The notes under the pieces: generated by a model
Database searches by the model: none
Told to the model about the DNA's origin: nothing
What the model saw: only the letters and a program-made list of their open reading frames with translations
Translations under genes and position numbers: made by a program
NCBI GenBank assembly: GCA_036558645.1
Contig: DATBFG010000110.1
Location: 1-63,861 of the forward strand
DNA: 63,861 nt
Direction of reading: 5' to 3'
Source of the DNA: DATBFG01 sp036558645
GTDB taxonomy: Bacteria > Acidobacteriota > Terriglobia > Terriglobales > Acidobacteriaceae
Shown here: in pieces, positions 1 through 9,114 of the stretch
Layout: every line of letters starts with the position of its first letter
Numbering within the stretch: position 1 is the first letter of the stretch

Positions 1-1896
1 GTGGTACTTCAGATAGAACACACGGGGAAACCCAGTTCCCGTGTAGAAGGGCTCATCCCAGGAACCATCTTTTCTCTGTGTCTTTAGCAAGTAAGCAATG
101 CCGCGGGCCACGCTATCACTGCGAGTATCGTTTGCAGCTAATAGACCCATGACTGCCCAAGCAGTCTGAGAGGCGGTGCTCGGCCCGATTCCCTTGAGGT
201 TGGGCTCGTCGTAAGAGACGCACGTTTCTCCCCAGCCTCCGTCAGGATTTTGCATCATGCGCAGCCATTCCGCAGCTTGCTGGACATATGGCTCATGCTC
301 ATCGACGCCCATTGCTTCAAGCCCTCGAAGGACCTGCATTGTTCCATAGATGTAATTGACTCCCCAGCGACCGAACCAGGAGCCATCGGATTCCTGTTGC
401 TTACGAATAAACCCTAATGCCCTGACGACGGCGGGATGCTTCTTGTCATATCCGTACGCTGCCAACATCTCGAGCATTCTGCCGGTGATGTCGACAGTGG
501 CCGGATCCAGCATGGCATTGTGGTCAGCGAACGGAATATGCTGAAACACCATGCGGTCGTTGTCTTTGTCAAACGACGCCCAACCGCCGTCTTTGCACTG
601 CATCGAGAGCACCCAGTCGATTGCTCGTTGGACGGACTCCCGCTGATAGCGACCATTGGGATGTTCCGCATGCCCTAACGCCAAGCAGACCATGGCAGTG
701 TCATCCACATCCGGATAGAACTCATTGTTGAATTCGAAGTACCATCCGCCCGGTTGGCCTTTCCTGTTTTTGACCTTCCAGTCGCCGGGATATCGAACCT
801 GTTTCTGTAAAATCCAGTCCGCGCACTTGACCATACGTGGATCGCTGGCCGGAACTCCGCTTTCTCCGAGCGCGAACAGCGCATAGGCGGTGTCCCACAC
901 CGGAGACTTGCACGGCTGCACACGGAAGGTATCCGCTTGCTCAATTCCCAGCTTTTCAAATTCATCCAGCGCCCGAATGAATTGGGGGTCATCGACTGAA
1001 TAACCGAGACAGCGCAGAGCGATGATTGAATTCATCATCGATGGAAAGATGGCGCAGAGCCCATCGCTCATCTCAAAGCGCTCGACCATCCATTTTTCTG
1101 CTTGTTTCAGCGCGAGAGATCGTAGCGGGCGAACGTGAACCCGTTCGAACCAATGAACCATGCGGTCGATAACAAGGAAGAAGTTTCTCCAGGAGACAAG
1201 CTTCTTCGACCAGTGCAGATGCATGCGCGATTTGTGCATGCCACCGACAAAAAGTTCCTCTACGCCCATCTCGGCAGGAATCTTCTTGAATGGCTTCTTG
1301 GCGTAGCAGATTGAGAGAGGAACCAAGATGGCGCGCGACCAGGACGAGATTTCGTAGATGTTGAACCAGAACCACTTTGGAAACAGGACGATCTCGGGTG
1401 GAATTGCCGGAACGGCGTCGTAGTCGTACTGCCCAAAAAAGCACAGATAAATTTTGGTAAAGGTGTTGACTTCGGTTACACCACCGAGCCCAAGGATGCA
1501 TTTGCGAGCTTTCGCGAGCGCTGGGTGGTCAGCAGAGTAGCCTGCCAGCTTCAGCCCGAAATATGCTTTTACCGAAGCACTGATGTTCGAGGGGCCAGCG
1601 GCAAATATTCCCCAGCCGCCATCTTCTTTCTGATGTTGAAGGATGTAGCGGGCAGCCTTCTGAAACTTCTCCGGATCGCCGGTTCCCAATAAGGTGTGCA
1701 GCAGAATGTAGTCGGACTCAAGAGTGGTATCGGCTTCCAACTCACCGCACCAATAGCCTTCTGAGTGCTGCGCGGAAAAGAGGAATTTGCGTGCTGCGTC
1801 AACCGCGGCTGCCACGCGGCTGGCAAGATCGTCTATCTTCCCGAAACGTAGTTGTGGAACGGTTGACGCGGCAAAAGCGGGAGAGGAATCTTCCAT
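1..1896 (-). CDS. shc: Squalene-hopene cyclase, 3' end cut by the window edge
   Basis: A single open frame runs without a stop from an ATG at 1896 to base 1 (632 codons). The translation carries the class II triterpene cyclase acid motif DVDDTA and several QW-type repeats (for example QKEDGGWG near residue 95 and MQCKDGGWA later). Squalene-hopene cyclases convert squalene to hopene or hopanol at the membrane, the first committed step of hopanoid synthesis. Family members are roughly 630-700 residues, and the last visible residues (FYLKYH) match the segment just before the usual C-terminus, so only a short tail is missing. The start lies 9 nt after the ispH stop, so the two genes are probably one transcription unit, linking isoprenoid precursor supply to hopanoids. 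Confidence 0.93.
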   Translation of the reverse strand, partial: MEDSSPAFAASTVPQLRFGKIDDLASRVAAAVDAARKFLFSAQHSEGYWCGELEADTTLESDYILLHTLLGTGDPEKFQKAARYILQHQKEDGGWGIFAAGPSNISASVKAYFGLKLAGYSADHPALAKARKCILGLGGVTEVNTFTKIYLCFFGQYDYDAVPAIPPEIVLFPKWFWFNIYEISSWSRAILVPLSICYAKKPFKKIPAEMGVEELFVGGMHKSRMHLHWSKKLVSWRNFFLVIDRMVHWFERVHVRPLRSLALKQAEKWMVERFEMSDGLCAIFPSMMNSIIALRCLGYSVDDPQFIRALDEFEKLGIEQADTFRVQPCKSPVWDTAYALFALGESGVPASDPRMVKCADWILQKQVRYPGDWKVKNRKGQPGGWYFEFNNEFYPDVDDTAMVCLALGHAEHPNGRYQRESVQRAIDWVLSMQCKDGGWASFDKDNDRMVFQHIPFADHNAMLDPATVDITGRMLEMLAAYGYDKKHPAVVRALGFIRKQQESDGSWFGRWGVNYIYGTMQVLRGLEAMGVDEHEPYVQQAAEWLRMMQNPDGGWGETCVSYDEPNLKGIGPSTASQTAWAVMGLLAANDTRSDSVARGIAYLLKTQRKDGSWDEPFYTGTGFPRVFYLKYH

Positions 1897-1905
1897 AGCT
1901 GCTTT

Positions 1906-2880
1906 CTACTCCGCAACCGAAACGGTCGGGGCACTTGCGATCGCTTCCACGATTTCCGGGGGAAGTCCAAAACGCACATTCTCGGGCATCACTTCCACTT
2001 CTTGGACGTTACTGAAACCCTTGGTGCGCAGGAACTGGACCACCTCTTCTACAAGGCATTCCGGCGCAGAAGCACCCGCTGTCAGTGCTATGGTTCCCAC
2101 GCCTTCCAGCCATTCCGGCTTAATGTTGCGGTAGTTGTCTATTAGATGCGAAGTTGTCGCCAAGTTACGCGCAACTTCTACCAGACGATTGGAATTTGAG
2201 CTGTTTTCCGAACCAACGACCAGCAGCAGATCGGCATCTGAAGCCACTTGCTTAACGGCAACCTGCCGGTTTTCTGTGGCATAGCAGATATCTTGCGCAG
2301 CTGGGCCTTTAATGTTGGGGAATTTCTTGCGTAAGGCCGCGATAATGTCCCTCGTCTCATCGAGGCTCAAAGTGGTCTGTGTAAGGTAGGCGACGCGATC
2401 AGGATCCTCGACAGTCAATGCCTCAACATCATCCGGCGAGCCCACAACTTGGGTTACGGCGGGAGCTTCGCCCAGCGTACCGATCACCTCATCGTGATCG
2501 CGATGACCGATCAACATGAGCGAGTACCCTTCTTTGGCGAACTTCACTGCCTCTACGTGGACCTTTGTGACCAGCGGACAGGTAGCATCGATAACTCGCA
2601 AATTTCTGGCTCGGCTGGCGTCTCGTACCTCCGGGGAAACCCCGTGCGCGCTGTAAATAACGCGCTCACCGATGGGAACCTCCTCCACACTGTCAACGAA
2701 GACTGCACCCTTTTCCTGAAGTTCTTCGACGACAAAGCGATTGTGAACAATCTCCTTGCGGACGTAGATCGGCGGACCGAAGGCCTCGAGCGCAATCCGA
2801 ACGATGTCAATAGCGCGGACAACGCCCGCGCAAAAGCCGCGGGGCTTAAGCAAAAATAGAGTCTTGCCATCCTCAGACAA
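1906..2880 (-). CDS. ispH: 4-hydroxy-3-methylbut-2-enyl diphosphate reductase
   Basis: This 324-residue protein is the last enzyme of the MEP pathway, a [4Fe-4S] enzyme that reduces HMBPP to IPP and DMAPP in the cytoplasm. The three cluster cysteines are visible: the first in PRGFCAGV (Cys17), the second in DATCPLV near residue 100 and the third in ICYATENRQ near residue 205. The substrate-binding histidine segments VHNRF and SAHGVSP are also present. Length is normal for the family. It lies directly upstream of the squalene-hopene cyclase with a 9-nt gap, so the pair probably forms an isoprenoid/hopanoid unit. Confidence 0.97.
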   Translation of the reverse strand: MSEDGKTLFLLKPRGFCAGVVRAIDIVRIALEAFGPPIYVRKEIVHNRFVVEELQEKGAVFVDSVEEVPIGERVIYSAHGVSPEVRDASRARNLRVIDATCPLVTKVHVEAVKFAKEGYSLMLIGHRDHDEVIGTLGEAPAVTQVVGSPDDVEALTVEDPDRVAYLTQTTLSLDETRDIIAALRKKFPNIKGPAAQDICYATENRQVAVKQVASDADLLLVVGSENSSNSNRLVEVARNLATTSHLIDNYRNIKPEWLEGVGTIALTAGASAPECLVEEVVQFLRTKGFSNVQEVEVMPENVRFGLPPEIVEAIASAPTVSVAE

Positions 2881-3037
2881 AGTAATTTCCCCTGCCTACT
2901 AGGTTACACATTTCCCGTGAAGGATTGTAATCAGGCTATCTGAAGTGTACCGGATTGGTCAATGTAAGCCATAGAAACAGCGAGGATTACCATCGACTGG
3001 GGAATATCCGCACGGAACGGATAAGCGGGTCGCCCGG

Positions 3038-4726
3038 CTAGGCGTTCGTTTTCAGCATCTGTTCTGCATGCTTCCGGGATGTTTCGGTCAGCTTGGCTCC
3101 ACTCAGCATTCGGGCGACTTCCTCGGTGCGCTCTTCGCCGGTTATGCGGCGGACGCTGGTGCGAGTCCGCCCTCCGACATTCTTCTTTTCGATCAGGTAA
3201 TGGTGGTCAGCGAAGGTGGCAATCTGGGGCAGGTGCGTAACGCAGAGTACCTGGCTGGCTCGGGAGAGTGCCTTTAGCTTCTTCCCGACGGCTTCCGCCG
3301 CCCGGCCACCGATTCCGGTGTCGACCTCATCGAAAACCAAGGTACGCTGCCCAGCGCTGCGCTTTTTCGGGGGGGCTGCCTCGACACTGGCCTTAAGAGC
3401 GAGCATGACCCGTGAGAGTTCGCCGCCGGAAGCAATCTGCTCCAGCGGGTGCTCCGGTTCGCCCGGATTGGTGGAAATCATGTACACCACCTGGTCAAAG
3501 CCGGTGGTTGACCAGTTTACTTCTTCATCTGTTCCACTCACCTCAATTCGGAAACGTACTTTCATAGCCAGATCATTGATCTCAGCCTCAACCAATTTCT
3601 CCAGCTTCCGCGCGGCCTCGTGGCGCTTCCGGGAAATTGCCCGAGCGGCTTGCAGGTACTTCTCGCCAGCAGCCTGTAACTGCGCTCTCAACTGACGCAG
3701 TGTTTCGTCCTTGTTCTCCATCTCAGAAAGCTTCCGGCTGACTTCAGCACCGAAGTGAATGACATCGTTTAGCGTTGTTCCGTACTTGCGTTTCAAGCGG
3801 TCCAAGGCCGCGAGGCGATCTTCCACTTCGGACAGGCGCTCTGGAGACGCATGAATGCCCCCGGCATAGTCACGAAGGCTAGCCCCAACATCTTCTACGC
3901 TGATGCGCGCTGATTCGAGGGAGCCTAAGGCATCCTGAAACTTGGGTTCGAATCGAGCCAGTTCTTCGACATGCTTTTGCGCCGCCCGCAATACCGATGA
4001 AGTTGATTTCTCACCTTCATATAAGAGATCGAAGGCATTCATGGCGGCGTTGTAGATTTTCTCCGAGTTTGCGAGGACACGTTTCTCCTGATCTAACCGC
4101 TCGTCTTCCCCAGCCTGTAATTTGGCGTCTTCGACTTCACTGCGCTGAAAGGTCCACAGATCAAGAAGCCGCATGCGATCCTGCTCGTCGCGCTCGAGAT
4201 CCTCGATGCGCTTGCGAATACCTGTCCATTGCGCAAAATCCGCGCCAACAGTCTCCGTCTCTATTCCCGCGAAAGAATCGAGCAATGACAGCCGTACCGG
4301 TCCGTCGAACGACATCAGAGATTCATTTTGTGCGTGGATCGTTGCGAGATTCGGCGCGAGCTGCCGTAATACACTCACGGTTGCCGGCTGGTTATTAACA
4401 AAGACGCGGCCCTTGCCAGAAGCGGCGATCTCACGGCGTAGGATGAGCGACTCCTCTTCGTTGTCGAGGCCGTTATTCTCGAGCACCTGGGCGATAGCCT
4501 TCTCGGCGGCACCATCTGCCTCGAAGACGGCCGACACGATGGCTTTCTCAGCGCCGGCGCGGACGACATCGCTTGAGGCCTTTTCACCGAGAAGGAGAGC
4601 CAAGGCATCGATCAGGATGGACTTCCCTGCTCCAGTCTCACCTGTGAGCAAGTTGAGTCCAGCGGCAAACTCCACTGCGAGGTTGTCGATGACCGCGTAG
4701 TTTTCCAGGCGGAGTTCGATGAGCAC
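3038..4726 (-). CDS. recN: DNA repair protein RecN
   Basis: This 562-residue SMC-like ATPase acts in double-strand break repair. The Walker A motif GETGAGKS is at residues 29-36, the ABC signature-like stretch ASGGELSRVMLALK lies in the C-terminal half, and Walker B is seen as LVFDEVDTGIGG, followed by the switch histidine in VTHLPQIA. The middle is rich in heptad-like charged sequence, consistent with the RecN coiled coil. Length is typical (about 550-570). It is preceded by a gene on the same strand with a terminator hairpin between them, so it probably has its own promoter in the short gap at 4727-4780. Confidence 0.96.
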   Translation of the reverse strand: MLIELRLENYAVIDNLAVEFAAGLNLLTGETGAGKSILIDALALLLGEKASSDVVRAGAEKAIVSAVFEADGAAEKAIAQVLENNGLDNEEESLILRREIAASGKGRVFVNNQPATVSVLRQLAPNLATIHAQNESLMSFDGPVRLSLLDSFAGIETETVGADFAQWTGIRKRIEDLERDEQDRMRLLDLWTFQRSEVEDAKLQAGEDERLDQEKRVLANSEKIYNAAMNAFDLLYEGEKSTSSVLRAAQKHVEELARFEPKFQDALGSLESARISVEDVGASLRDYAGGIHASPERLSEVEDRLAALDRLKRKYGTTLNDVIHFGAEVSRKLSEMENKDETLRQLRAQLQAAGEKYLQAARAISRKRHEAARKLEKLVEAEINDLAMKVRFRIEVSGTDEEVNWSTTGFDQVVYMISTNPGEPEHPLEQIASGGELSRVMLALKASVEAAPPKKRSAGQRTLVFDEVDTGIGGRAAEAVGKKLKALSRASQVLCVTHLPQIATFADHHYLIEKKNVGGRTRTSVRRITGEERTEEVARMLSGAKLTETSRKHAEQMLKTNA

Positions 4727-4781
4727 TATGCGTCCTCAGCTCGGGATTGAGCGAAGCATAGCACGAAGATGTGGCAATCTT

Positions 4782-4821
4782 AAGAACACAAAGAAGGCCA
4801 CGATCGAATGAGTCGTGGCCT
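4782..4821 (-). terminator. Rho-independent terminator after the PRC-barrel gene
   Basis: Read on the minus strand, a 9-bp stem AGGCCACGA/TCGTGGCCT (4813-4821 with 4795-4803) encloses a 9-nt loop and is followed by the T-rich run TCTTTGTGTTCTT. It sits just downstream of the PRC-barrel gene and upstream of recN. Confidence 0.75.
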
Positions 4822-4842
4822 AGAAGGTTCGTGGGAACGAGG

Positions 4843-5538
4843 CTAGCTGGCTTTCTTCTCGGAAATAACGCAGGTCTTACAGCCCATCACGGCTTCTCTT
4901 CTCCTTTGGCGAAGCCGTTCTTCGAAATTCAGATAACGATCTCCGATTCCAGCTGCGCTTGTCGGAATGACAACCTCGTTCGATGTAGCGGGAATGACCC
5001 GTTCTGTGTGGGTCATGGACGTATCCGGAATACTTCCAGTGCCGTGTCCCATAGACCGCGACTCTGGTTCGGTGCCAGATTCCCAATTCTTTGGACCGGT
5101 CGCGCCAGTTCCCTGCGTCATCTGCGCTGTAGTTGGAGTGATATTGCGGTCCGTTTCGGCGCGATGCATCACTGGGCTACTTACCCACTTGGAGCGATAC
5201 CGACCTTCGTAGTCCTTCCACTTTTGTTCTGACTCGACGTCCTTTTCGTTATAGGGAGGGAACGATTCGATCTGCTTCTTGTTCAAGCTGACCTCGTAGT
5301 CATCATGATGCTTCGTGGATGCGCGAAGCTGGTCGGCGGGTACGATGAACTTCTTTGTGCTGAGCCAACCTCCGGTGTCCACCACCACGTAGCGGATATC
5401 GCCCGTCGAATGATCAAAGATTACGTCATCAATCTTGCCGAGCTTCTCGTCGTCGATGCCATGAATGCTCGAGCCGCGGATATCGTCGACGTCTTTGTCG
5501 GAGAACCGAAAATCCCGCAGCGTACCGTAGTGCGCCAT
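4843..5538 (-). CDS. PRC-barrel domain protein
   Basis: A 231-residue cytoplasmic protein without a signal peptide. Residues about 10-75 (FRFSDKDVDDIRGSSIHG, GKIDDVIFD, RYVVVDTGGW, FIVPADQL) match the PRC-barrel fold, a small beta-barrel found in RNA-processing and photosystem-associated proteins and in many stress-related soil proteins. The rest is polar and low in complexity and ends with a CxxC pair (GCKTC). I chose the ATG at 5538 because AGGAGG lies 7 nt upstream; a longer frame to 5598 has no such site. The specific function is unknown. Confidence 0.8.
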   Translation of the reverse strand: MAHYGTLRDFRFSDKDVDDIRGSSIHGIDDEKLGKIDDVIFDHSTGDIRYVVVDTGGWLSTKKFIVPADQLRASTKHHDDYEVSLNKKQIESFPPYNEKDVESEQKWKDYEGRYRSKWVSSPVMHRAETDRNITPTTAQMTQGTGATGPKNWESGTEPESRSMGHGTGSIPDTSMTHTERVIPATSNEVVIPTSAAGIGDRYLNFEERLRQRRREAVMGCKTCVISEKKAS

Positions 5539-5655
5539 TGTGCCTCCTGTAGCTGATCTCTTCAGCAAATATGGCCCTTGGATGCATTCTCGGCGCATCG
5601 TGGGCGTATGCGATTAGTCATCAGGTTCTCCACAGATTGGGGCGCAAGCTTGGTC

Positions 5656-5661
5656 TATAAT
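5656..5661 (+). promoter_or_regulatory. -10 box of the tol operon
   Basis: A perfect TATAAT lies 26 nt before the tolQ ATG. I see no convincing -35 hexamer at 16-18 nt upstream, so only the -10 element is supported. Confidence 0.4.
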
Positions 5662-5687
5662 CGACGCTAGGCGATCTCACAATTCCA

Positions 5688-6392
5688 ATGCAATTTTTTC
5701 TCCTGTACTCAGTGTTTGTTGGCGGGGAGATTGTTGACCTCGTAGCCGAAACCGGTGTTGTTGCCAAGCTGGTTCTGCTGACACTTCTCTGCTTCAGCCT
5801 GATTTCCTGGGCGATCATCCTGTCGAAGTGGAGTCTTCTCAGACGTGCTCGCGTGCAAAGCGGCCGCTTTGTGCGGGCGTTCCGAAAGGCGCAGCAGTTG
5901 CAGGATGTTTCGGCGGTGGCTGAGCAATTCCGGCCCAGTCCGCTGGTAGGGGTCTTCGAGAGCGGTTTTGAAGAATATCGAAGACAGGGCGGAGTGGTTC
6001 GTAGTCTGCTTGCCATTCAACGCGCCATGCAAATTGCCGCGTCGGAAGAATTGACCCGCTTTGAACGGAACCTGCCTTGGCTCGCGATTACTGGAGCGGT
6101 GACTCCGTTTGTGGGATTATTCGGGACAGTCTGGGGCATCATTGACGCCTTTCATGGCCTGGGCACAGCTGGAGCTGCAACTCTCCGTGCAGTGGCGCCT
6201 GGAATTTCGGAGGCTCTCATCACGACGGCCGCCGGACTTGTGGCTGCCATCCCGGCCGTGATCGCCTACAACCTGATTGGAAGCTCCATCCGCGATTTCG
6301 CCGCTCGTGGGGATGACTTTGCTTTGGAGATGCTGAACGCTGTTGAGCGACAACAGGCGCTGGCGGCCCATATAGCGGAGGTCCGTCGCTGA
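5688..6392 (+). CDS. tolQ: TolQ, inner-membrane proton channel subunit
   Basis: A 234-residue MotA/TolQ/ExbB family protein with three membrane segments: one near residues 15-40 (LVLLTLLCFSLISWAIILS) and two in the second half (WLAITGAVTPFVGLFGTVWGI and the SEALITTAAGLVAAIPAVIAYN region). The conserved GTVWGI and TAAGL stretches identify the channel face. With TolR it uses the proton-motive force to energise the Tol-Pal system that holds the outer membrane to the cell during division. The stop codon overlaps the tolR start (TGATG). ExbB is the closest alternative, but the tolB-pal context favours TolQ. Confidence 0.93.
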   Translation: MQFFLLYSVFVGGEIVDLVAETGVVAKLVLLTLLCFSLISWAIILSKWSLLRRARVQSGRFVRAFRKAQQLQDVSAVAEQFRPSPLVGVFESGFEEYRRQGGVVRSLLAIQRAMQIAASEELTRFERNLPWLAITGAVTPFVGLFGTVWGIIDAFHGLGTAGAATLRAVAPGISEALITTAAGLVAAIPAVIAYNLIGSSIRDFAARGDDFALEMLNAVERQQALAAHIAEVRR

Positions 6393-6820
6393 TGGCTTTC
6401 ACCGCTGCCAACGGGCGTACGCAGACTTCGCTTTCCGATATCAACATCACGCCGCTGGTGGACGTTGTTCTCGTTCTGTTGATCATCTTCATGGTGACAG
6501 CTCCCGTGCTCCAGTCCGGGATCGAGTTGAACGTTCCGCGCACGCGCACGGTAAAAGAAATTACCGAGGAACGTTTGGTCATCAGCATCAATAAGCAGCA
6601 GCGCGTATTTCTAGGTAACGATCCTGTCAACATCAATGAAATCGCAGCCAAGCTGCGTCAGAAGATACGCGATCCGCAGCATCAGTCCATATTCGTCCGC
6701 GCCGACGAGGATGTGCCGTTCGGCGCCTTCGCCACAGTCATGGATGCTGTTAAACAATCCGGGATCAACAATGTCAGCATCGTGACGCAACCCATCGATT
6801 CACATGCCGGCAAACCCTGA
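6392..6820 (+). CDS. tolR: TolR, proton-channel partner
   Basis: A 142-residue ExbD/TolR family protein. One N-terminal membrane helix (LVDVVLVLLIIFMVTAPVL, about residues 22-42) carries the conserved aspartate in PLVDVVLVLL that takes part in proton transfer. A periplasmic domain follows. The N-terminal INITPLVDVVLVLLIIFM block is the family signature. Its start overlaps the tolQ stop and its 3' end overlaps the next gene by 17 nt, so translation of the three genes is coupled. Confidence 0.93.
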   Translation: MAFTAANGRTQTSLSDINITPLVDVVLVLLIIFMVTAPVLQSGIELNVPRTRTVKEITEERLVISINKQQRVFLGNDPVNINEIAAKLRQKIRDPQHQSIFVRADEDVPFGAFATVMDAVKQSGINNVSIVTQPIDSHAGKP

Positions 6821-7592
6821 GATCTTTTTCGAACACGACAGTTGGGGGCGAAATCTGGCATGGTCGTTCGGCTTGCATGTCACGCTCGCCGGCGCAATCA
6901 CGCTCTATGCCGCCTTCGGCCCACATGGCGGCGAAAGCGGTTGGGGTAGCGGAGGCGGCGGAGACGCGATGGGTGCGACGCTGGTCAGCAACATTCCCTT
7001 ACCCGCTCGTCAAGCCGAAACTCAGAATGTGTTGGCCAACGAGTCGACCGGGTTGTCGCAAACTCTTCCACAACAGAAGGTGGAAGCGCCTGATGCCATT
7101 CCCATTCCGGACAAGAACACCAAGCAGAAGCCTAAGAAGGAAACTTCAGCGAGCAAACGAAAGCCTGAAGCGGAACCAGTGGAGGAGGCAAGTAACGTCG
7201 TTCCATTCGGGCAAGGTGGGCCGGTCAGCGGACCTTATGGTTCGTTCAGCGCTGCCGGAGCCAAAGGCGGATTCGGCATCACCGGCGGCGGTGGAGATTT
7301 TGGCACGCGTTTCGGATGGTATGTAGATGCTCTTCGCCGCAAAGTAACGGAGAACTGGATGCGATACGAGATTGATCCGCGCATTACTCAGGCGAATCGG
7401 GTGTATCTCGGCTTTGACATTACGCGTGACGGACGCCCGACAAATGTTCAGATCGAACAATCCAGTGGTGTACCTTCGCTCGATCAATCGGCGGTGCGAG
7501 CAATTCAGCGTATTGATACTTTTGGTCCGTTACCTCCCGATTATTCTGGCAATAAGGTTTCGGTCGAATTCTGGTTCGATTACAAAAGGTAA
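6804..7592 (+). CDS. TolA-like/TonB-family energy transducer
   Basis: A 262-residue protein with a short cytoplasmic N-terminus, one membrane anchor (about residues 15-37), a glycine-rich stretch (SGWGSGGGGDAMGA), a lysine/proline/glutamate-rich spacer and a C-terminal TonB-type domain (TRDGRPTNVQIEQSSG, SLDQSAVRAIQRI, VSVEFWFDY). By position in the operon it should act as TolA, spanning the periplasm from TolQR to TolB/Pal. It lacks the long alanine-rich coiled coil of enterobacterial TolA and is much shorter, so I leave the symbol empty. The start overlaps tolR. Confidence 0.85.
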   Translation: MPANPEIFFEHDSWGRNLAWSFGLHVTLAGAITLYAAFGPHGGESGWGSGGGGDAMGATLVSNIPLPARQAETQNVLANESTGLSQTLPQQKVEAPDAIPIPDKNTKQKPKKETSASKRKPEAEPVEEASNVVPFGQGGPVSGPYGSFSAAGAKGGFGITGGGGDFGTRFGWYVDALRRKVTENWMRYEIDPRITQANRVYLGFDITRDGRPTNVQIEQSSGVPSLDQSAVRAIQRIDTFGPLPPDYSGNKVSVEFWFDYKR

Positions 7593-7603
7593 AGCAGAGG
7601 TTC

Positions 7604-9004
7604 GTGAAAAGGGGTATGTTGAAGGCTAATTTGAGACTGCAATCAAATCGTCATCCGGCAATATCAGTAGCTGAGCAGTCCTACGTCCACGGCTGCGTTC
7701 GTCTCTTGACTGTGTTGGCGGCGCTTCTCTTAAGCATATTCGCGAACGCGCAGGATTGGATTCGAACGGGCACTGGGCTCGGTGTCGACAAGGTTCGACT
7801 TGCGGTCACTGATTTCAAGGCTGCGGACAATGCCGATCTTGCTAAGACGTTCAACGATACGCTCTGGAACGATCTAGATAACGCCGGTATCTTCGACATG
7901 GTTTCGAAGAGCTTTTTTCCAACCAGCACGCCTGGCGCACCTGCCGATGTCAAGTTTAATGACTGGGCGGTTCCACCTCCGAACGCTTCCATGCTTGCAT
8001 TCGGCAACATGAGCTTTTCCGGCAACAACATGACGGTGCAGGGGTGGCTCTACGACGTGAAGAACGTCACATCGCCCCAGGTACTTGGGAAGCAGTATCA
8101 GGATGCGGCCACAACTGACGCAGCCCGCAAGACTGCACACAAGTTTGCCGATGAAATTATTTTTCGCTTGGGCGGTGGAGTTCAGGGGATCGCGGAGAGC
8201 CAGATCTACTTCGTCAAAAGTAGCGGAGGACATAAGGAAATCTGGGCGATGGATTATGACGGAATCAATCAGCACCAGGTGACACATCAGGGCTCGATCT
8301 CGCTCTCGCCGCGCATTTCTCCGGATGGGTCGCGCTTGGCTTTCAGTTCTCTTTCCAAAAGTGGCTGGGACATTCTCATGTATTCGACCGAGATCAACCG
8401 GGTGGTCACCTTCCCGCGTTTCGGTGGAACGAATCTTTCACCGGCATGGTCAGCCGATGGGACGAAGCTGGCGTTCTCGTCTTCGCGCAGCGGCGACCCG
8501 GAAATCTACTCAGTCGATTCTTCGGGAAATAACATCAAGCGACTTACTAATGCGAAAGGCCCCGATGTGTCGCCAGTCTGGAATCGCAAATCGGGGGCAC
8601 AAATCGCTTTTGTCAGCGGCCGGACGGGCCTACCGCAGATCTACATCATGGAAGCAGACGGAACAAACGTACAGCGTGTTACGGACGAAGGTTATGCGGT
8701 TTCTCCAGCATGGTCCCCAAATGGGCAATTCCTGGCTTTTTCCTGGATCCGACACTACGGTCCCGGCGCCCCGGGGGCCCAAGATATATACATAATGGAC
8801 ATCGCCAGCAAGCAATGGGTGCAGTTGACCCATGACGGTGGCCGTAACGACTTTCCCTCATGGTCACCGGACGGGAGGCATCTCGTTTTCCAATCGAGCC
8901 GAGCGGGAGGAGACCAGGTCTGGACTATGCTGGCGGATGGGACAAATCAGAAGCAGGTGACGACCTCGGGCAATAATTATCAGCCTAACTGGAGTTGGAA
9001 GTAG
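7604..9004 (+). CDS. tolB: TolB, periplasmic beta-propeller of Tol-Pal
   Basis: A 466-residue secreted protein. A hydrophobic signal core (VRLLTVLAALLLSIFANA) lies at about residues 32-49, behind an unusually long basic N-region. The mature part has a TolB N-terminal domain and then repeated PD40 blades (SPRISPDGSRLAFSS, SPAWSADGTKLAFSS, SPAWSPNGQFLAFS, FPSWSPDGRHLVFQSS) that form the six-bladed propeller that binds Pal. The start given is a GTG with GAGG just upstream; an ATG 12 nt further on (7616) is an equally good alternative. It follows the TolA-like gene by 11 nt. Confidence 0.94.
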   Translation: MKRGMLKANLRLQSNRHPAISVAEQSYVHGCVRLLTVLAALLLSIFANAQDWIRTGTGLGVDKVRLAVTDFKAADNADLAKTFNDTLWNDLDNAGIFDMVSKSFFPTSTPGAPADVKFNDWAVPPPNASMLAFGNMSFSGNNMTVQGWLYDVKNVTSPQVLGKQYQDAATTDAARKTAHKFADEIIFRLGGGVQGIAESQIYFVKSSGGHKEIWAMDYDGINQHQVTHQGSISLSPRISPDGSRLAFSSLSKSGWDILMYSTEINRVVTFPRFGGTNLSPAWSADGTKLAFSSSRSGDPEIYSVDSSGNNIKRLTNAKGPDVSPVWNRKSGAQIAFVSGRTGLPQIYIMEADGTNVQRVTDEGYAVSPAWSPNGQFLAFSWIRHYGPGAPGAQDIYIMDIASKQWVQLTHDGGRNDFPSWSPDGRHLVFQSSRAGGDQVWTMLADGTNQKQVTTSGNNYQPNWSWK

Positions 9005-9114
9005 GGCGTATTTCGCGGTTCATGTTCTTCATATTCATCAGCCAAAGGGTTTGGGAGATTAGGCCCGATGGCGAGAGACGCGCATCGCAGTCAGAGCGCG
9101 ATACGGAGGAGAAG

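Noticed and set aside
1073..1826. Frameshifted or broken cyclase gene, suggested by several short minus-strand frames
   Set aside because: One uninterrupted frame covers 1-1896 and carries all the cyclase motifs, so the short frames are shadows and the gene is intact.
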